This document shows positions 27,392-37,320 of a stretch of DNA of 64,000 bases, in pieces (the first letter of the stretch is position 1; the number at the start of each line of letters is the position of its first letter). A model generated the notes under the pieces. It was not told where the DNA came from. It did no database searches and saw nothing but the letters and a program-made list of their open reading frames with translations. The position numbers and the translations under genes were made by a program. The DNA is taken from NCBI GenBank assembly GCA_030038435.1, contig JASHOY010000142.1:1-64000 (forward strand). The letters are read 5' to 3'. This DNA comes from Acidobacteriaceae bacterium (lineage in GTDB: Bacteria > Acidobacteriota > Terriglobia > Terriglobales > Acidobacteriaceae).

Positions 27392-28522
27392 ATGAGGCGA
27401 ATTCCTCATCTGCGGCATTCTTCGCTTCCGGTTCTGGCGGTGCTGCTGGGACTGACGGCATCTTTTGCCGCCGGGCAGAATCAGAGCCAGGGCCAGCAGC
27501 CGGATGCATCGCAGAATCAGAGCCAGACGATGCAGGACCAAAGCCGTGCGGGCCAGACTCCCTTGCCCCTCAGTCCTGATCTGAACGGGCTGCACAGAAA
27601 CCACCGCCTGATCCTCAAGGATGGCAGCTACCAGGTAGTAACCCAGTACCAGATCGTCGGCGACCGCGTGCGTTACTTCTCGCAGGATCGCCAGGATTGG
27701 GAAGAGATCCCCGTGAGCCTGGTGGACTGGGCTGCAACCCGCAAATGGGAGCAGGACCACAATCCATTGAGTGCGAATCAGATCTCGCCTGGGATGAAAG
27801 AGGCGGCCACGCTGGACGCTGAGGAGACCGCGGAGCGCGCCGACCAGAAAGCGCGCATGCCGGAGGTAGCCACGGGGCTGAATCTTCCTGACCAGGACGG
27901 GGTATTCGTGCTGGACACCTACCAGGGCACTCCGGAACTGGTGCAGTTGAATCCCAGCGACATCGATATGGGAGCCAAGGCGCACCACGGGGTCGAGTCA
28001 CTGAACCCGATGACCGGGGCGCGAACACGGCTCGAACTGGATGGCGAGCACGCCAAAGTTCATCTGCACGTAGATGAACCCGTGTTCTATCTTTCCCTCG
28101 ACACGCCGCACGCAGCTGACGATAAGGAACCGGTGCTGACCAATCCCGTTACCGTGCAGACGGTCAGCGAACAGGCGATCAAGGGTCGCGACTGGGGCGC
28201 CCACTCGGCCAGTTCTCACTTTGCCATCGTACATCTCGACGAGCGCATTGCCATGCGCTTTGTGGGTCCGGTGGAAGTGAGTTCATCGGGTGCCGTGGTG
28301 GCAGACCCCAACGTTATCCCAGCCGCGGTGCAGATCCTGACCGGCGGGCGTTGGCTGCGCGTGGAGCCGACCCGTCCTCTCATGATCGGCGAGTATGCGC
28401 TGGTGGAGATACTTTCTCCCACGGAGATGAATCCATCGGTGTGGGATTTCGAAGTGAATCCGGCGACCGGCGACAACCCCGGCTCCATGGGGCCGATTCT
28501 GGAAAACTCCAGCCGGCGGTAG
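27392..28522 (+). CDS. Secreted protein of unknown function
   Basis: 376 residues from an ATG that opens a signal peptide (LPVLAVLLGLTASFAAGQNQ). The first mature residues are a Gln/Asn/Ser-rich linker. A section reading LILKDGSYQVVTQYQIVGDRVRY follows and looks like a small beta-rich repeat domain common in exported acidobacterial proteins. The C-terminal half has no family I recognise. The ORF track starts far upstream because the frame stays open. A TAAACT hexamer 8 nt before the ATG may be its -10 box. Confidence 0.8.
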   Translation: MRRIPHLRHSSLPVLAVLLGLTASFAAGQNQSQGQQPDASQNQSQTMQDQSRAGQTPLPLSPDLNGLHRNHRLILKDGSYQVVTQYQIVGDRVRYFSQDRQDWEEIPVSLVDWAATRKWEQDHNPLSANQISPGMKEAATLDAEETAERADQKARMPEVATGLNLPDQDGVFVLDTYQGTPELVQLNPSDIDMGAKAHHGVESLNPMTGARTRLELDGEHAKVHLHVDEPVFYLSLDTPHAADDKEPVLTNPVTVQTVSEQAIKGRDWGAHSASSHFAIVHLDERIAMRFVGPVEVSSSGAVVADPNVIPAAVQILTGGRWLRVEPTRPLMIGEYALVEILSPTEMNPSVWDFEVNPATGDNPGSMGPILENSSRR

Positions 28523-28675
28523 GCGGCAGACTTCCGGCCACATCCTCGTGAACGCAAAGCCAGGAATGCATGACTGAAGCCAAGCGCCTCTTCCGGGGGA
28601 GATCTGCGGCGTTCGGGGACCTCTCGGATTTCGTATGATAGGAACTTCGATAACTCACTTCGAGGTCATAATCCC

Positions 28676-29092
28676 ATGGCAGCATCGGGCGGCAACATGC
28701 GTAATTCGCTGGGCCTGCTTTTACTGCGCGTAATGGTTGGCTGGATCTTTCTTTCCGAGGGCATACAGAAGTTTCTCTACCCCGCAGCCCTGGGTGCCGG
28801 CCGCTTTCACAGGATCGGCATCCCCCTGGCGCGGTTTGCCGGGCCGTTTGTGGGCGTGGTGGAGATTGTCTGCGGGGCGCTGTTAATTCTCGGCCTGGCC
28901 ACGGGCGTGGCCGTCACTGCGTTGCTGATCGATATTGCAGTTGCGATTTTCAAAACCAAAGTGCCGTTACTAAGGCATGGCTTTTGGGGTGCCATGCACC
29001 ATGCGCGCACGGATTTCTGCATGTTTTTCGGCCTTATCGCCATTGCCCTGTTAGGCGCGGGCGGCTTGTCTTTCGGCGGCAGACGGGGATGA
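28676..29092 (+). CDS. DoxX family membrane protein
   Basis: 138 residues with four predicted membrane segments. The DoxX pattern is visible: LLLLRVMVGWIFLSEGIQKF at the N-terminus, GPFVGVVEIVCGALLILGL in the middle and TDFCMFFGLIAIALLG at the end. DoxX proteins act in membrane thiol or quinone-linked redox processes, but the role of this member is unknown. ATG start after TCATAATCCC, without a good ribosome binding site. Confidence 0.88.
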   Translation: MAASGGNMRNSLGLLLLRVMVGWIFLSEGIQKFLYPAALGAGRFHRIGIPLARFAGPFVGVVEIVCGALLILGLATGVAVTALLIDIAVAIFKTKVPLLRHGFWGAMHHARTDFCMFFGLIAIALLGAGGLSFGGRRG

Positions 29093-29216
29093 TGATGCCG
29101 TTTGCTGAGGTTGCAACTTTTGCGCCATGCGAAAAGATCGGCAAAGTCTTATGGTGGAAGTGGAAAAGCTGCGTTGGCACATCTGAAGGGCACAACGCTC
29201 AGAGGTTCGTGGGGAA

Positions 29217-29957
29217 ATGGAATTTGCGAGCGGAAACCACTGTGCGACGGAGTTGCCTGATTACTACGAACTCCTTCAGATCAGTCCTTCCGCCGCGCCT
29301 GACACCATTCATCGCATATATCGATTCCTGGCTGCGCGGTTCCACCCAGACAACCCTGACACCGGTGACCTGGACAAATTCCATCAGGTGAAGACCGCGT
29401 ACGATGTGCTTTCCAACCCCGAACGCCGGGCGGCTTACGACGGCGTGCGCGGCGGAGAGATGAAGGCATCCACCCCGCTTTCTTCCACCATTGACTTCAT
29501 GGATGACATCGAAGGCGAGATGAACCGTCGGCTCGCGCTTCTGGCGGTGCTCTACACGCGGCGCCGCACCAGCCCGCACGCCCCCGAAGTCTCTTTGACG
29601 GAGGTGGAAACCTATCTTGGATTTCCACGCGATTATCTGGATTTCACCACCTGGTATCTGTCAAAGAAGGGATACATTACGCGCGCAGACAACGCCGATT
29701 TCACGCTGACGGTTGCCGGCGTGGATTACGTGGAAAGCCAGCGCGCGAACCTGCCTATTCTCAACCGGCTGCTGACCAGCGGCCATCTTCGCGCCAGTGC
29801 GTTCAACGGGGAGCGGAGGGTCAAACAACGGGACCGGCGCATGAACCTTCCCGACGAACGCGTCGACAAGACGGAGCGTCGCGTCAACAAGAGGGATCGA
29901 CGCCGAAGCCAGACCGACGCCCGCAATGTGCGATACGGGGCTCACGAAGTGCAATAG
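29217..29957 (+). CDS. J-domain (DnaJ-like) protein with winged-helix-like middle
   Basis: 246 residues. Residues ~14-76 are a J domain with the HPD motif (AARFHPDNPDTGD) and the AYDVLSNPERRAAYDG helix, so it should stimulate an Hsp70 ATPase. There is no Gly/Phe region, zinc domain or DnaJ C-domain. The middle (~95-190) reads like a small winged helix (SLTEVETYLGFPRDYLDFTTWYLSKKGYI). The tail is highly charged Arg/Lys/Glu/Asp and could bind nucleic acid. Proposed as a specialised co-chaperone; the client is unknown. Confidence 0.85.
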   Translation: MEFASGNHCATELPDYYELLQISPSAAPDTIHRIYRFLAARFHPDNPDTGDLDKFHQVKTAYDVLSNPERRAAYDGVRGGEMKASTPLSSTIDFMDDIEGEMNRRLALLAVLYTRRRTSPHAPEVSLTEVETYLGFPRDYLDFTTWYLSKKGYITRADNADFTLTVAGVDYVESQRANLPILNRLLTSGHLRASAFNGERRVKQRDRRMNLPDERVDKTERRVNKRDRRRSQTDARNVRYGAHEVQ

Positions 29958-30019
29958 TTCGCCCCTCGATCGCGCAGCGGCTGAGTCCCGCCCTTCGATC
30001 TCCGCAAGCGATGCCGGGG

Positions 30020-31375
30020 TTATTCCCGCACCCCGATGCCCAGAGCCTTCATTTTGCGGTAAAGATGGCTGCGCTCGAGGCCGAGCAGCTCGGCGGCGTG
30101 ACTGATGTTGTTGCGGGCTTCTTCAATTTTCTTCAGGATGTATTCGCGCTCATAGGCGTCGCGCGCCTGCTGCAGGGAGGAGAATTCCTCGGCGGCGCGC
30201 GCCGGCGGCTTTTGCGACAGCGGAGGCAAATGCTTGCGCTCGATGCGGAGCACGCGGGGATTGAGAATCAGCACCCTCTCAATTACATTTTTGAGCTCGC
30301 GCACATTGCCGGGCCAGTGGTAGTGGGCCAGGGCATCGAGCGCGTCTTCGCCGATCTCCATGCGGGGACGGCCGTATTGGCGCCCAAACTCGGAGAGGAA
30401 TTCGCGCACCAGAAGGGGGATGTCCTGCCTGCGCTCGCGCAGCGGCGGCACGAAGAAGGGCACGACGTTGAGACGGTAAAAAAGATCTTCGCGAAAATTA
30501 CCCTTGGCGATTTCCTCTTCCAGATCCTTATTGGTGGAGGCGATGAGACGCACATCGACGCGCAGGGGCTGGGTGCCGCCCACCGGGGTAAAGAGTTGCT
30601 CGTCGAGGGCGCTGAGCACTTTCGCCTGGGTCTTCAGGCTCATGTCGCCGACCTCGTCGAGGAACAGAGTTCCGCCGTCGGCGCGTTCGAGCGTGCCGCG
30701 CTGTTCGGGCAAACCGCCCGGCGGTGCACCATGCCGGAAGCCGAAGAGTTCGGCTTCGATATGCGCTTCGGGAATTGCGGCGCAGTTCAACTCTACAAAT
30801 ACGCGTTCCCGGCGCAAGCTCTCGGCATGTATGGAGCGGGCAATGAGCTCTTTACCGGTGCCGCTCTCGCCGTAGATGAGCACCCGGCCGTTGGTAGGCG
30901 CCATGAGGCGAATCTGTTGACGCAAAGCCTTTACCGGCACGCTTTCGCCGGTCAGCACAGAGGCGGCGCTGAACTGGCGCTTGAATTCCTGGTTTTCCGC
31001 CCGCAGACGGCGCGCCTCGGCGGCATTTTTGATGACGATCAGGGTGCGATCGAGCGAAAGCGGCTTCTCGAGGAAGTCGTATGCGCCCAGCTTGGTGGCC
31101 TTGACCGCCGATTCAATGGTGCCGTGACCGCTAACGATTACCACTTCCGGCCGCAGCTCGGGATCGAGACGGCGCAGGTCGGCGAGAACATCGAGGCCAT
31201 CGCGGTCAGGGAGCCAGATGTCGAGCAGAACCACGTCGTAAGGCACGTCCTGCAAGAGCAACAGGGCTTCAGCCGCGCTTCCCGCTCCGGCCACGCTGTA
31301 GCCCTCCTCGGCAAGAATTTCCTCGAGCGAGCTGCGAATCTCCGCTTCGTCGTCCACCACCAGGATGTGGTTCAT
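30020..31375 (-). CDS. NtrC/NtrX-family response regulator with AAA+ domain and degenerate GAFTGA loop
   Basis: 451 residues. Receiver domain with phospho-acceptor Asp52 (VVLLDIWLP) and Lys104; AAA+ domain with Walker A GESGTGKE (169-176), Walker B GGTLFLDEV (234-242) and ELFG; Fis-type HTH at the C-terminus (NNISHAAELLGLERSHLYRKM). The sigma54-contacting GAFTGA loop reads GAPPGG at residues 216-221, a striking change confirmed in the DNA. The ATG overlaps the upstream kinase stop by 4 nt. The pair resembles NtrYX, which senses nitrogen or redox state. With this loop it may not activate sigma54 in the usual way. Confidence 0.93.
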   Translation of the reverse strand: MNHILVVDDEAEIRSSLEEILAEEGYSVAGAGSAAEALLLLQDVPYDVVLLDIWLPDRDGLDVLADLRRLDPELRPEVVIVSGHGTIESAVKATKLGAYDFLEKPLSLDRTLIVIKNAAEARRLRAENQEFKRQFSAASVLTGESVPVKALRQQIRLMAPTNGRVLIYGESGTGKELIARSIHAESLRRERVFVELNCAAIPEAHIEAELFGFRHGAPPGGLPEQRGTLERADGGTLFLDEVGDMSLKTQAKVLSALDEQLFTPVGGTQPLRVDVRLIASTNKDLEEEIAKGNFREDLFYRLNVVPFFVPPLRERRQDIPLLVREFLSEFGRQYGRPRMEIGEDALDALAHYHWPGNVRELKNVIERVLILNPRVLRIERKHLPPLSQKPPARAAEEFSSLQQARDAYEREYILKKIEEARNNISHAAELLGLERSHLYRKMKALGIGVRE

Positions 31376-33633
31376 GAATGGATTTCCTTGAGACGCACGG
31401 AATCATCTTCCGGTGCCGCATGTGCCATCTCCATCAATGGCAGGCGCAGCAGAAAACAGGCGCCCTTGGGGCTGTTGGATTCGGCACGGATTGAGCCGCC
31501 GTGCTCTTGCGCAATCTTGGCAGCAATGGAGAGCCCCAACCCCGTGCCGCGATGCTTGGTGGAGTAAAAAGGCAGAAACAGGCGCTCGCGTATCTCGTCG
31601 GTAATGCCGTGGCCGGTATCGGAGACGGTGATCTCAACTGCTTCTCCGTCTTCGCTCAATGCGCTGCGCACGCCGAGCACGCGCAGCAGGCTGCCCTGCA
31701 TGGCTTCGGCGGCGTTGTCAATGAGATTAGCCAGCGCCCGCCGGATCGCATCCTGATCGGCAAGAATCGTGGGCAGATGAGGATCGAGATCAAGTTGGAG
31801 GGTGATGCCGTCAAGTCTGCCCGCAAACAGGGCCAACGCCTCCTCCGCGACTCGGTTCATGTCGCAGGGGCGCGGTTGCGGCGCGGGAAATTGAGCCAGC
31901 GCGGAGAACTGGTCGACCAGCCTGCGCAGCGAACCCACGCACGACAATATGACTTCACTGCATTTGCGGATCACGCCGGGCGAGTCGGGCTGGGCGCGGT
32001 CAAGGTGTTTGCCGATGCGCTCAGCGCTGAGCGCGATCGGGGTGAGCGGGTTCTTGATTTCGTGAGCGACACGCTGCGCCACTTCTTTCCAGGCGAGCTG
32101 GCGCTGCGCACGCAGCAGGTCGGTGGTGTCTTCGACCACCAGAACGGTTCCGGGCTGGCCGCGCTCCAGTTCCAGCCGCGCGCTGGTGACGGCCAGATGC
32201 ATGGTGCGGCCCCGCGCGTAAACGTTGATCTCGGTCGATGCGGCTCCCATCCGCCGGCTGCGCCGGATGACTCCGGCGATGTCTTCCGCGCAGTCAGCGG
32301 GAAGCAGCGTTTCAATTTTCAGCCCCACCGGATTGTCGCCATGCCCGATCAGCTCAGCAAAGGCGTGATTGCATTGCAGCACCACACCGGAAGCGTCGAG
32401 CGTAACCACGCCGCTGGGGATGGTCTCGACGATGGTCTCCAGCTCACGGCGCCGCTCTTCAACGGAGCGGTTCGCGGCGGTCAGTTGCGCCTGCGTGCTC
32501 TCCGCCAACTGGCGGCTGGCTTCAAGATCCGCGGCCATGTGATTGAACGAGCACACCAGGTCCGCCATTTCGCCAGTCGCAACCAATGCCACCCGCTGCG
32601 CATATTTGCCGGCGGCAATTTCATCCATGGCATCGGCAAGCGCTTCGACGGGGCGCGTGATCTGCTTGGAGAGAAACATGGCCAGCCACACGCTGGAGAA
32701 GAAGATCACAACGGTGATGATCAATAGCATCAGGAAGAAAGTGGTGCGCACGCGGTTGCGGGTGCGGAAGAGCTGCCAATACTCATTCACTCCCGAAAGG
32801 ATGCGGGTTGTGGTCTGACTCAGGCCCCGTGGCATGGGCAGCGCCACTACCACCGATTTTCCCGATGAAGTAGCTGATATGCCCAGAGCATATTCCTGTC
32901 CTCCAACTTTGAGCACGGGGGCATCGCCGCGCCGTGCAGCGGAAAGCAGAATCTCCGCGAGGGTGCCATGGAGCGGAAGGCGGCCTTCCATGCCGTTCTC
33001 GATCCCTGTAACCAGCATGGCGGGACTGGATGGGGATGGCGCCTGAAATCCCGCCAACTCCCGTCCTTGGCGATCGTAAACCACCACAAAGCCCCCGGCC
33101 AGCGTGATGCGATGCGAGCTCAGTTCCGCTTCCAACTTGCGCTGGTTCCACTCCGGCGCCCCCGAAGCCGAGATCGACTCGGCCTCCACACGCGCATTGC
33201 TGGCGACATATTGCACCAGTTCCAGCACTACACTGCGTGAGTCGTCGCGCAGTTCCGACACGTTCGGTGAAAACCACCGGTCTATGGAGCGGTTCATCAA
33301 CTGGAAGCTGAACAGGAACATGAACACCGCGGGCATCAGCGCGATGAGCGCGGCGCCGGCGACCATGCGGTTGCGTAATCGTGCACCCAGGGCGGTGCTG
33401 GCCTGTCCGGCGTAGAGCTTGAAGATGTTCCTCAGCAACATCATCAGCAGCACAATAAGCAGCAGGAAGATGACCACCGTGAAGCCGGTGAAGGCCAGCG
33501 TTTCCCCTGAGGTGTTGGGATTAAGAAAGTGAATGTTGAATGCCTGGAGCGCGCCCAGCAGTGCGAAAAACAGGAGGGCACCACCGGCAAGCAGAGCTAC
33601 CGATCGCCGCCGGGAATCGCCAAGGAACGGCAT
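31372..33633 (-). CDS. NtrY-like sensor histidine kinase
   Basis: 753 residues. Three or four N-terminal membrane spans lead into an extracytoplasmic region, then another span, a HAMP linker (FLSKQITRPVEALADAMDEIAAGKY), a PAS-like segment (LETIVETIPSGVVTLDASG) and the kinase core. The H-box is VAHEIKNPLTPI, the N-box LANLIDNAAEAM, and the G-boxes are VSDTGHGI and GTGLGLSIA. It autophosphorylates on His and passes phosphate to the response regulator encoded downstream with a 4-nt overlap. The ATG has a perfect TATAAT box 6 nt upstream and no Shine-Dalgarno, suggesting a leaderless mRNA. Confidence 0.94.
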   Translation of the reverse strand: MPFLGDSRRRSVALLAGGALLFFALLGALQAFNIHFLNPNTSGETLAFTGFTVVIFLLLIVLLMMLLRNIFKLYAGQASTALGARLRNRMVAGAALIALMPAVFMFLFSFQLMNRSIDRWFSPNVSELRDDSRSVVLELVQYVASNARVEAESISASGAPEWNQRKLEAELSSHRITLAGGFVVVYDRQGRELAGFQAPSPSSPAMLVTGIENGMEGRLPLHGTLAEILLSAARRGDAPVLKVGGQEYALGISATSSGKSVVVALPMPRGLSQTTTRILSGVNEYWQLFRTRNRVRTTFFLMLLIITVVIFFSSVWLAMFLSKQITRPVEALADAMDEIAAGKYAQRVALVATGEMADLVCSFNHMAADLEASRQLAESTQAQLTAANRSVEERRRELETIVETIPSGVVTLDASGVVLQCNHAFAELIGHGDNPVGLKIETLLPADCAEDIAGVIRRSRRMGAASTEINVYARGRTMHLAVTSARLELERGQPGTVLVVEDTTDLLRAQRQLAWKEVAQRVAHEIKNPLTPIALSAERIGKHLDRAQPDSPGVIRKCSEVILSCVGSLRRLVDQFSALAQFPAPQPRPCDMNRVAEEALALFAGRLDGITLQLDLDPHLPTILADQDAIRRALANLIDNAAEAMQGSLLRVLGVRSALSEDGEAVEITVSDTGHGITDEIRERLFLPFYSTKHRGTGLGLSIAAKIAQEHGGSIRAESNSPKGACFLLRLPLMEMAHAAPEDDSVRLKEIHS

Positions 33634-33639
33634 GCGGCG

Positions 33640-33645
33640 ATTATA
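33640..33645 (-). promoter_or_regulatory. Consensus -10 box TATAAT 6 nt before the kinase start
   Basis: On the minus strand TATAAT-CGCCGC-ATG. The distance puts the transcript start at the start codon. This is the clearest case of the leaderless-type arrangement in the window. Confidence 0.6.
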
Positions 33646-33744
33646 GAGCGGAGCGTTGCAGGGTAACATCCCTGAGTGGGCGCGACGGTGGAAAGCGGCA
33701 TTGCGGCAGTGCAGGGGATTTGCTCAGGCCGGGAGCCTGGGCGG

Positions 33745-35217
33745 CTATTTCCAGATAAATGTGGCGACTGCGCCTGCGGGCAGAATCGTTGTCGCTGATT
33801 TGTGATGGAAGACGATGGCGAAGGTCTGGCCGTGGTTGGCGGCATTCAATGCATAGAGAACGACGGAGCCGTCGGGATTAAGAAAAGCGACGTTTTTCAA
33901 TTGCGTGCCGGCCGGCTGGTTTGACGCGATGCGGACGGCGCCGGGCAGGACGAAAGCGCTGGCCTGGCCGAGCACGTAAAAATCCGGCTCGCGATGGACG
34001 ATGGGATTTTGCGGGTTTGCAAGATCAATCGTGACCACGCCGCGGCAAGCGTTGCAGCCGCCGACGTGCGGACCGTGATTCTGGTCGGTGGCGATGGTCC
34101 AAAGCACGTAGCTTCTTGACCAGTTACGCATGACTTCAATCAGCTCGGCAGCTTCCTGGGTAACAATGCTGCCGGTTTGCCAGGTTCCGCCGCCGGCCTC
34201 CGTTTCCCACTCGCCTTTACTGGGGAATTGGTTGTGAAATGCGGTCATGACAGAGGGATTACCGCCGTAGTGGTGCCACGCGGTGCCGGCGGCGAGCGCG
34301 CGGGCCCTGCGATCCTTGAGCACGGCAGCGGGATACTCGGGGTGGTCCCAGTTGTGGTCGTAAACCAGGACCTTGGTTTTGAGGTGAGCCGCAGCCATAG
34401 CGGGCGCCAGCGCGTTGCCGAGGAACGCGGCCTGCTGCGCGGCGGACATGTACATGCCGCTGTAATCGGGCGCGGCGTAGAGGGGCTCGTTCTGCACGCT
34501 TATGGCATACACGGGTACGCCGGCGGCCAGATAGCCTTCAATGGTTTTGACCAGGTAATGGGCGTAGGCCCCATAAAAGCGCGGCAGCAGTGTAGAAGGC
34601 CGTCTGGTCACAGGGTCGAGGCCAAGCATAGAACCCGAAGTCTTCATCCAGCCCGGAGGGCTCCACGGCGTAAGCATGATCTTGATTTGGGGGTTGATGG
34701 CTAGGGCTTTACGCAGCAGGGGCAGAATGTACTCCTGATCGTGGGCGAGAGAGAAGTGGGTCAAGTCAGGATCAGCGATGCCCGGGGGCGTGGCGCAGGC
34801 GGTGGTGGTTTGCCTACAGAGATCGTCGTAGGAGTAGAACGTGACGGCAAGATCCGAAGAGCCGATGGGTTGGCGCAGGAAGCTAAGCCCGATGCCGTAT
34901 TTGCGGCTAAAGAGAGATTCGAAGGTCGAATCAGTAACCTCAGCGGGGAGCTTTCTGGCAAACAGCCACGCTGCGGCATCGGTCAGTGAAGCTCCGAAGC
35001 CGTCGATTTGCTGGTAGCGTTTGGAGGGCTGGACGGTGATGAACGGAATCTGCGTCTGGCTGCGGCGCTCAGAGCGGAAACGCAGCTTGGCGAGCTGGGT
35101 CATGGACTCGAGCAGATCGGGAGTTGTCTGGTAGGCGGCGATGCTTTGCGATAGGGCGTGGGGGGCGGCAAAAACGAAGGGAACAAGACAAACGATAGAC
35201 AGCAAAGAGCGCTGCAT
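33745..35217 (-). CDS. Secreted glycoside hydrolase family 30 enzyme
   Basis: 490 residues from the ATG preceded by GAGAGGAG. Signal peptide (LLSIVCLVPFVFAAPHALSQ). A TIM barrel with side beta-domain follows. IDGFGASLTDAAAW is the GH30 opening motif, the acid/base is Glu244 in VQNEPLYA, and the nucleophile is Glu340 in the WETEAGGG segment. PWSPPGWMKTSG is another family motif. The family cleaves beta-glucosidic, beta-1,6-glucan or related bonds; this one acts outside the cytoplasm, probably on fungal or plant polymers. Monocistronic, upstream of the kinase gene on the same strand. Confidence 0.93.
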   Translation of the reverse strand: MQRSLLSIVCLVPFVFAAPHALSQSIAAYQTTPDLLESMTQLAKLRFRSERRSQTQIPFITVQPSKRYQQIDGFGASLTDAAAWLFARKLPAEVTDSTFESLFSRKYGIGLSFLRQPIGSSDLAVTFYSYDDLCRQTTTACATPPGIADPDLTHFSLAHDQEYILPLLRKALAINPQIKIMLTPWSPPGWMKTSGSMLGLDPVTRRPSTLLPRFYGAYAHYLVKTIEGYLAAGVPVYAISVQNEPLYAAPDYSGMYMSAAQQAAFLGNALAPAMAAAHLKTKVLVYDHNWDHPEYPAAVLKDRRARALAAGTAWHHYGGNPSVMTAFHNQFPSKGEWETEAGGGTWQTGSIVTQEAAELIEVMRNWSRSYVLWTIATDQNHGPHVGGCNACRGVVTIDLANPQNPIVHREPDFYVLGQASAFVLPGAVRIASNQPAGTQLKNVAFLNPDGSVVLYALNAANHGQTFAIVFHHKSATTILPAGAVATFIWK

Positions 35218-35344
35218 GGGCACTCCTCTCAATCGGTTGAGAATCATAATCCATTTGGCCGGCTGCTTGCGGACGCGGGTGGCGCTCTTGGGGCGCGATT
35301 GCGCGCAGAAGCAGGCGCAGGACCTGCCCTGTGCGCAGCGCGAA

Positions 35345-35836
35345 TCAGCCAAGCTCGCCGGCTCGGACGAAGTCTCCGCTTTTACCGCCGGACTTGGATT
35401 CGAGTTTCAGGTCGCGGATGACGATGGCTTTGTCGAGGGCCTTGGTCATGTCATAGACAGTAAGTGCCGCAACCGCGGCTGCGGTAAGAGCCTCCATCTC
35501 AACTCCGGTGGGGCCGGTGGTGGCAGCGCTGGCTTCGATGCGAATCCCGCTTTCGACAATCTCGGCGCGAACGTCAACGTGCGTGAGCGGGAGAGGATGG
35601 CACATGGGGATGAGGTCGGAAGTGCGCTTGGCGGCCTGAATGCCGGCGATGCGCGCGACTTCGAGAGGGTCACCCTTGGGGTTGGCGGGCAAGGCGGCGA
35701 GTACAGCGGCGGAAAGTTCGACGAAGGCGGAAGCAGCGGCGGTGCGGCGCGTGGGCTGCTTGGCACTGACGTCAACCATGGCCGCGCGACCGGACTGATC
35801 GTAATGAGAGAGCTGAGATCTGCGGGCTTTGGTCAT
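35345..35836 (-). CDS. moaC: Cyclic pyranopterin monophosphate synthase MoaC
   Basis: 163 residues. MVDVSAK at the N-terminus, [17 protein letters not shown] (active-site Lys, His) and [19 protein letters not shown] are the full MoaC signature. It converts the cyclised GTP product of MoaA into cyclic pyranopterin monophosphate in molybdenum cofactor synthesis. The start lies 7 nt after the moeA stop on the same strand, so both are co-transcribed. Confidence 0.97.
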   Translation of the reverse strand: MTKARRSQLSHYDQSGRAAMVDVSAKQPTRRTAAASAFVELSAAVLAALPANPKGDPLEVARIAGIQAAKRTSDLIPMCHPLPLTHVDVRAEIVESGIRIEASAATTGPTGVEMEALTAAAVAALTVYDMTKALDKAIVIRDLKLESKSGGKSGDFVRAGELG

Positions 35837-35843
35837 GGCATCC

Positions 35844-37121
35844 TCACGAAAGCAATATGCGGACGGTTGTACCGGCATCGAGAGCCTGGGAGGCGTCATC
35901 AGGCAGAACCAGAAAACAGTTGGCGCGTGCCAGGGCGGCGAGGTCACCCGAGCCCTGCCAGGAAACCAGAGCGACTTCAGGCAGGCTTTCGGGGTGAGAA
36001 CCGAAGGTGCAAAAGGCGGGGAGGAAACGCGTGAGCCCGGCTTTGGGGCGGCGATCAGGCGCGGCGCTGAGGCGGGCGAGTGCGAACCGCGGACCGAGAT
36101 GGACGCGACCGCTGAGCGCGTCGAGAACGGGCGACGCGAAAAGCAGGAAGGTTACAGCCGAGGAGATGGGATTTCCGGGAAGGCCGAAGACCGGCAGAGG
36201 CCTCTTGTCGGCTTCCCAATGCGCAGCCCTCTTATGCTTTGGAATTTCGGCGAAGACCAGGGGCTTGCCCGGCTGGATGCGGACACCCGTGCAATGAAAG
36301 TGAGCACCGGCACGGGCGAGGGCGGGCTCGACAAGATCGTACTTGCCCGCCGAGACACCGCCGGTGATGAGGAGGAGATCGGCGGTGACGGCCTGGTGAA
36401 TTGCCGCGTCGAGTGCCGCGTCGGAGTCGGCGGCAATGGGCAGAATCCAGGGTCCCCCCCCGCCGGCGGCAACCATAGCGGCGAGCATGGGACTGCTGGA
36501 GTTGCGGATTTGGCCGGGACCAGGTTCACAGTCGATGGGGACAAGCTCGTCGCCGGTGGAAAGAATGGCTACACGCGGCCGGGCGAAGACGTCAAGAGCA
36601 CTTTTACCGCAGGAGGCGGCAAGTGCGATCTGGCCGGCGGTGATCAGCACTCCGGGCGCGAGCAATTCGTCGCCGGCACGAGCCTGCGCGCCGCGCGCCA
36701 CGACGTTTTCCCCGGCTTCGAGCTTACGCGGCGCATGAAGGCGCACCCCACAGGCGGAAGCTTCGACGTGCTCGACCATCATTACGGCATCAGCACCGTC
36801 GGGGATTGGCGCGCCGGTCATAATCTCCCATGCGGCGCCGGGCGGCAGCGGGCCCGGAGGCGGCTGGCCGGCACGAATTGAGCCAGCCACAGGGAGCATT
36901 GCGTGCGTTGAGGCTTCGCGGGCGCGGCAGGCAAAGCCGTCGCGGGTGGAGCGCGCGAAGGGCGGCTGATCCTGATCTGCGTAGAGCGGGCTGGCGAGGA
37001 CGCGACCGGCTGCGGCGAGCAGATCGACGCGCTCAATTGCCGGCGGGATATTGCGCAGGCGCGCGGCATGTTCTGCAACCAGCGCAGCAGCTTCCTGATA
37101 AGTGAGCAGATCGGCGCTCAT
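35844..37121 (-). CDS. moeA: Molybdopterin molybdenumtransferase MoeA
   Basis: 425 residues. [12 protein letters not shown] and the [20 protein letters not shown] segment belong to the N-terminal domains. The central domain has LSTGDELV and [10 protein letters not shown], followed by GLPGNPISS. It inserts molybdate into adenylylated molybdopterin. The ORF track extends 29 residues upstream; I chose the ATG at MSADLLT, which has a TACAAT box 7 nt before it. moaC follows. Confidence 0.96.
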   Translation of the reverse strand: MSADLLTYQEAAALVAEHAARLRNIPPAIERVDLLAAAGRVLASPLYADQDQPPFARSTRDGFACRAREASTHAMLPVAGSIRAGQPPPGPLPPGAAWEIMTGAPIPDGADAVMMVEHVEASACGVRLHAPRKLEAGENVVARGAQARAGDELLAPGVLITAGQIALAASCGKSALDVFARPRVAILSTGDELVPIDCEPGPGQIRNSSSPMLAAMVAAGGGGPWILPIAADSDAALDAAIHQAVTADLLLITGGVSAGKYDLVEPALARAGAHFHCTGVRIQPGKPLVFAEIPKHKRAAHWEADKRPLPVFGLPGNPISSAVTFLLFASPVLDALSGRVHLGPRFALARLSAAPDRRPKAGLTRFLPAFCTFGSHPESLPEVALVSWQGSGDLAALARANCFLVLPDDASQALDAGTTVRILLS

Positions 37122-37247
37122 GCATTGGATTGTAGTGGGTTGCTCAGGTAGGAAACGAAAAGTTGCCGGCGGGGAAACTGATCTTGTCCCGGGGCGCACA
37201 CAGGGCAACGCCGAACCAGGGATCTTGACAGACGTTCAGAGGTGCGC

Positions 37248-37299
37248 AAAACGAAACGCGCCTCATCTCACCGGAACTTTCACCGGCAAGATGAGGCGC
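37248..37299 (-). terminator. Terminator after the TPR-protein gene
   Basis: Perfect 11-bp stem (GCGCCTCATCT / AGATGAGGCGC) with a 20-nt loop that holds a second small CCGG pairing. A T-rich stretch (GTTTCGTTTTG) follows on the minus strand; the plus side also has a T-run, so it may work both ways. Confidence 0.75.
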
Positions 37300-37320
37300 A
37301 TTTGTTTTTACCAGCCGCGC

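Noticed and set aside
30011-31567. 518-aa plus ORF opposite the NtrX-like gene
   Set aside because: Antisense to a complete response regulator.
31501-32727. 408-aa plus ORF opposite the histidine kinase
   Set aside because: Antisense shadow of the kinase core.
35829-36881. 350-aa plus ORF opposite moeA
   Set aside because: Antisense to moeA; repeated Gly/Arg/Glu composition without motifs.
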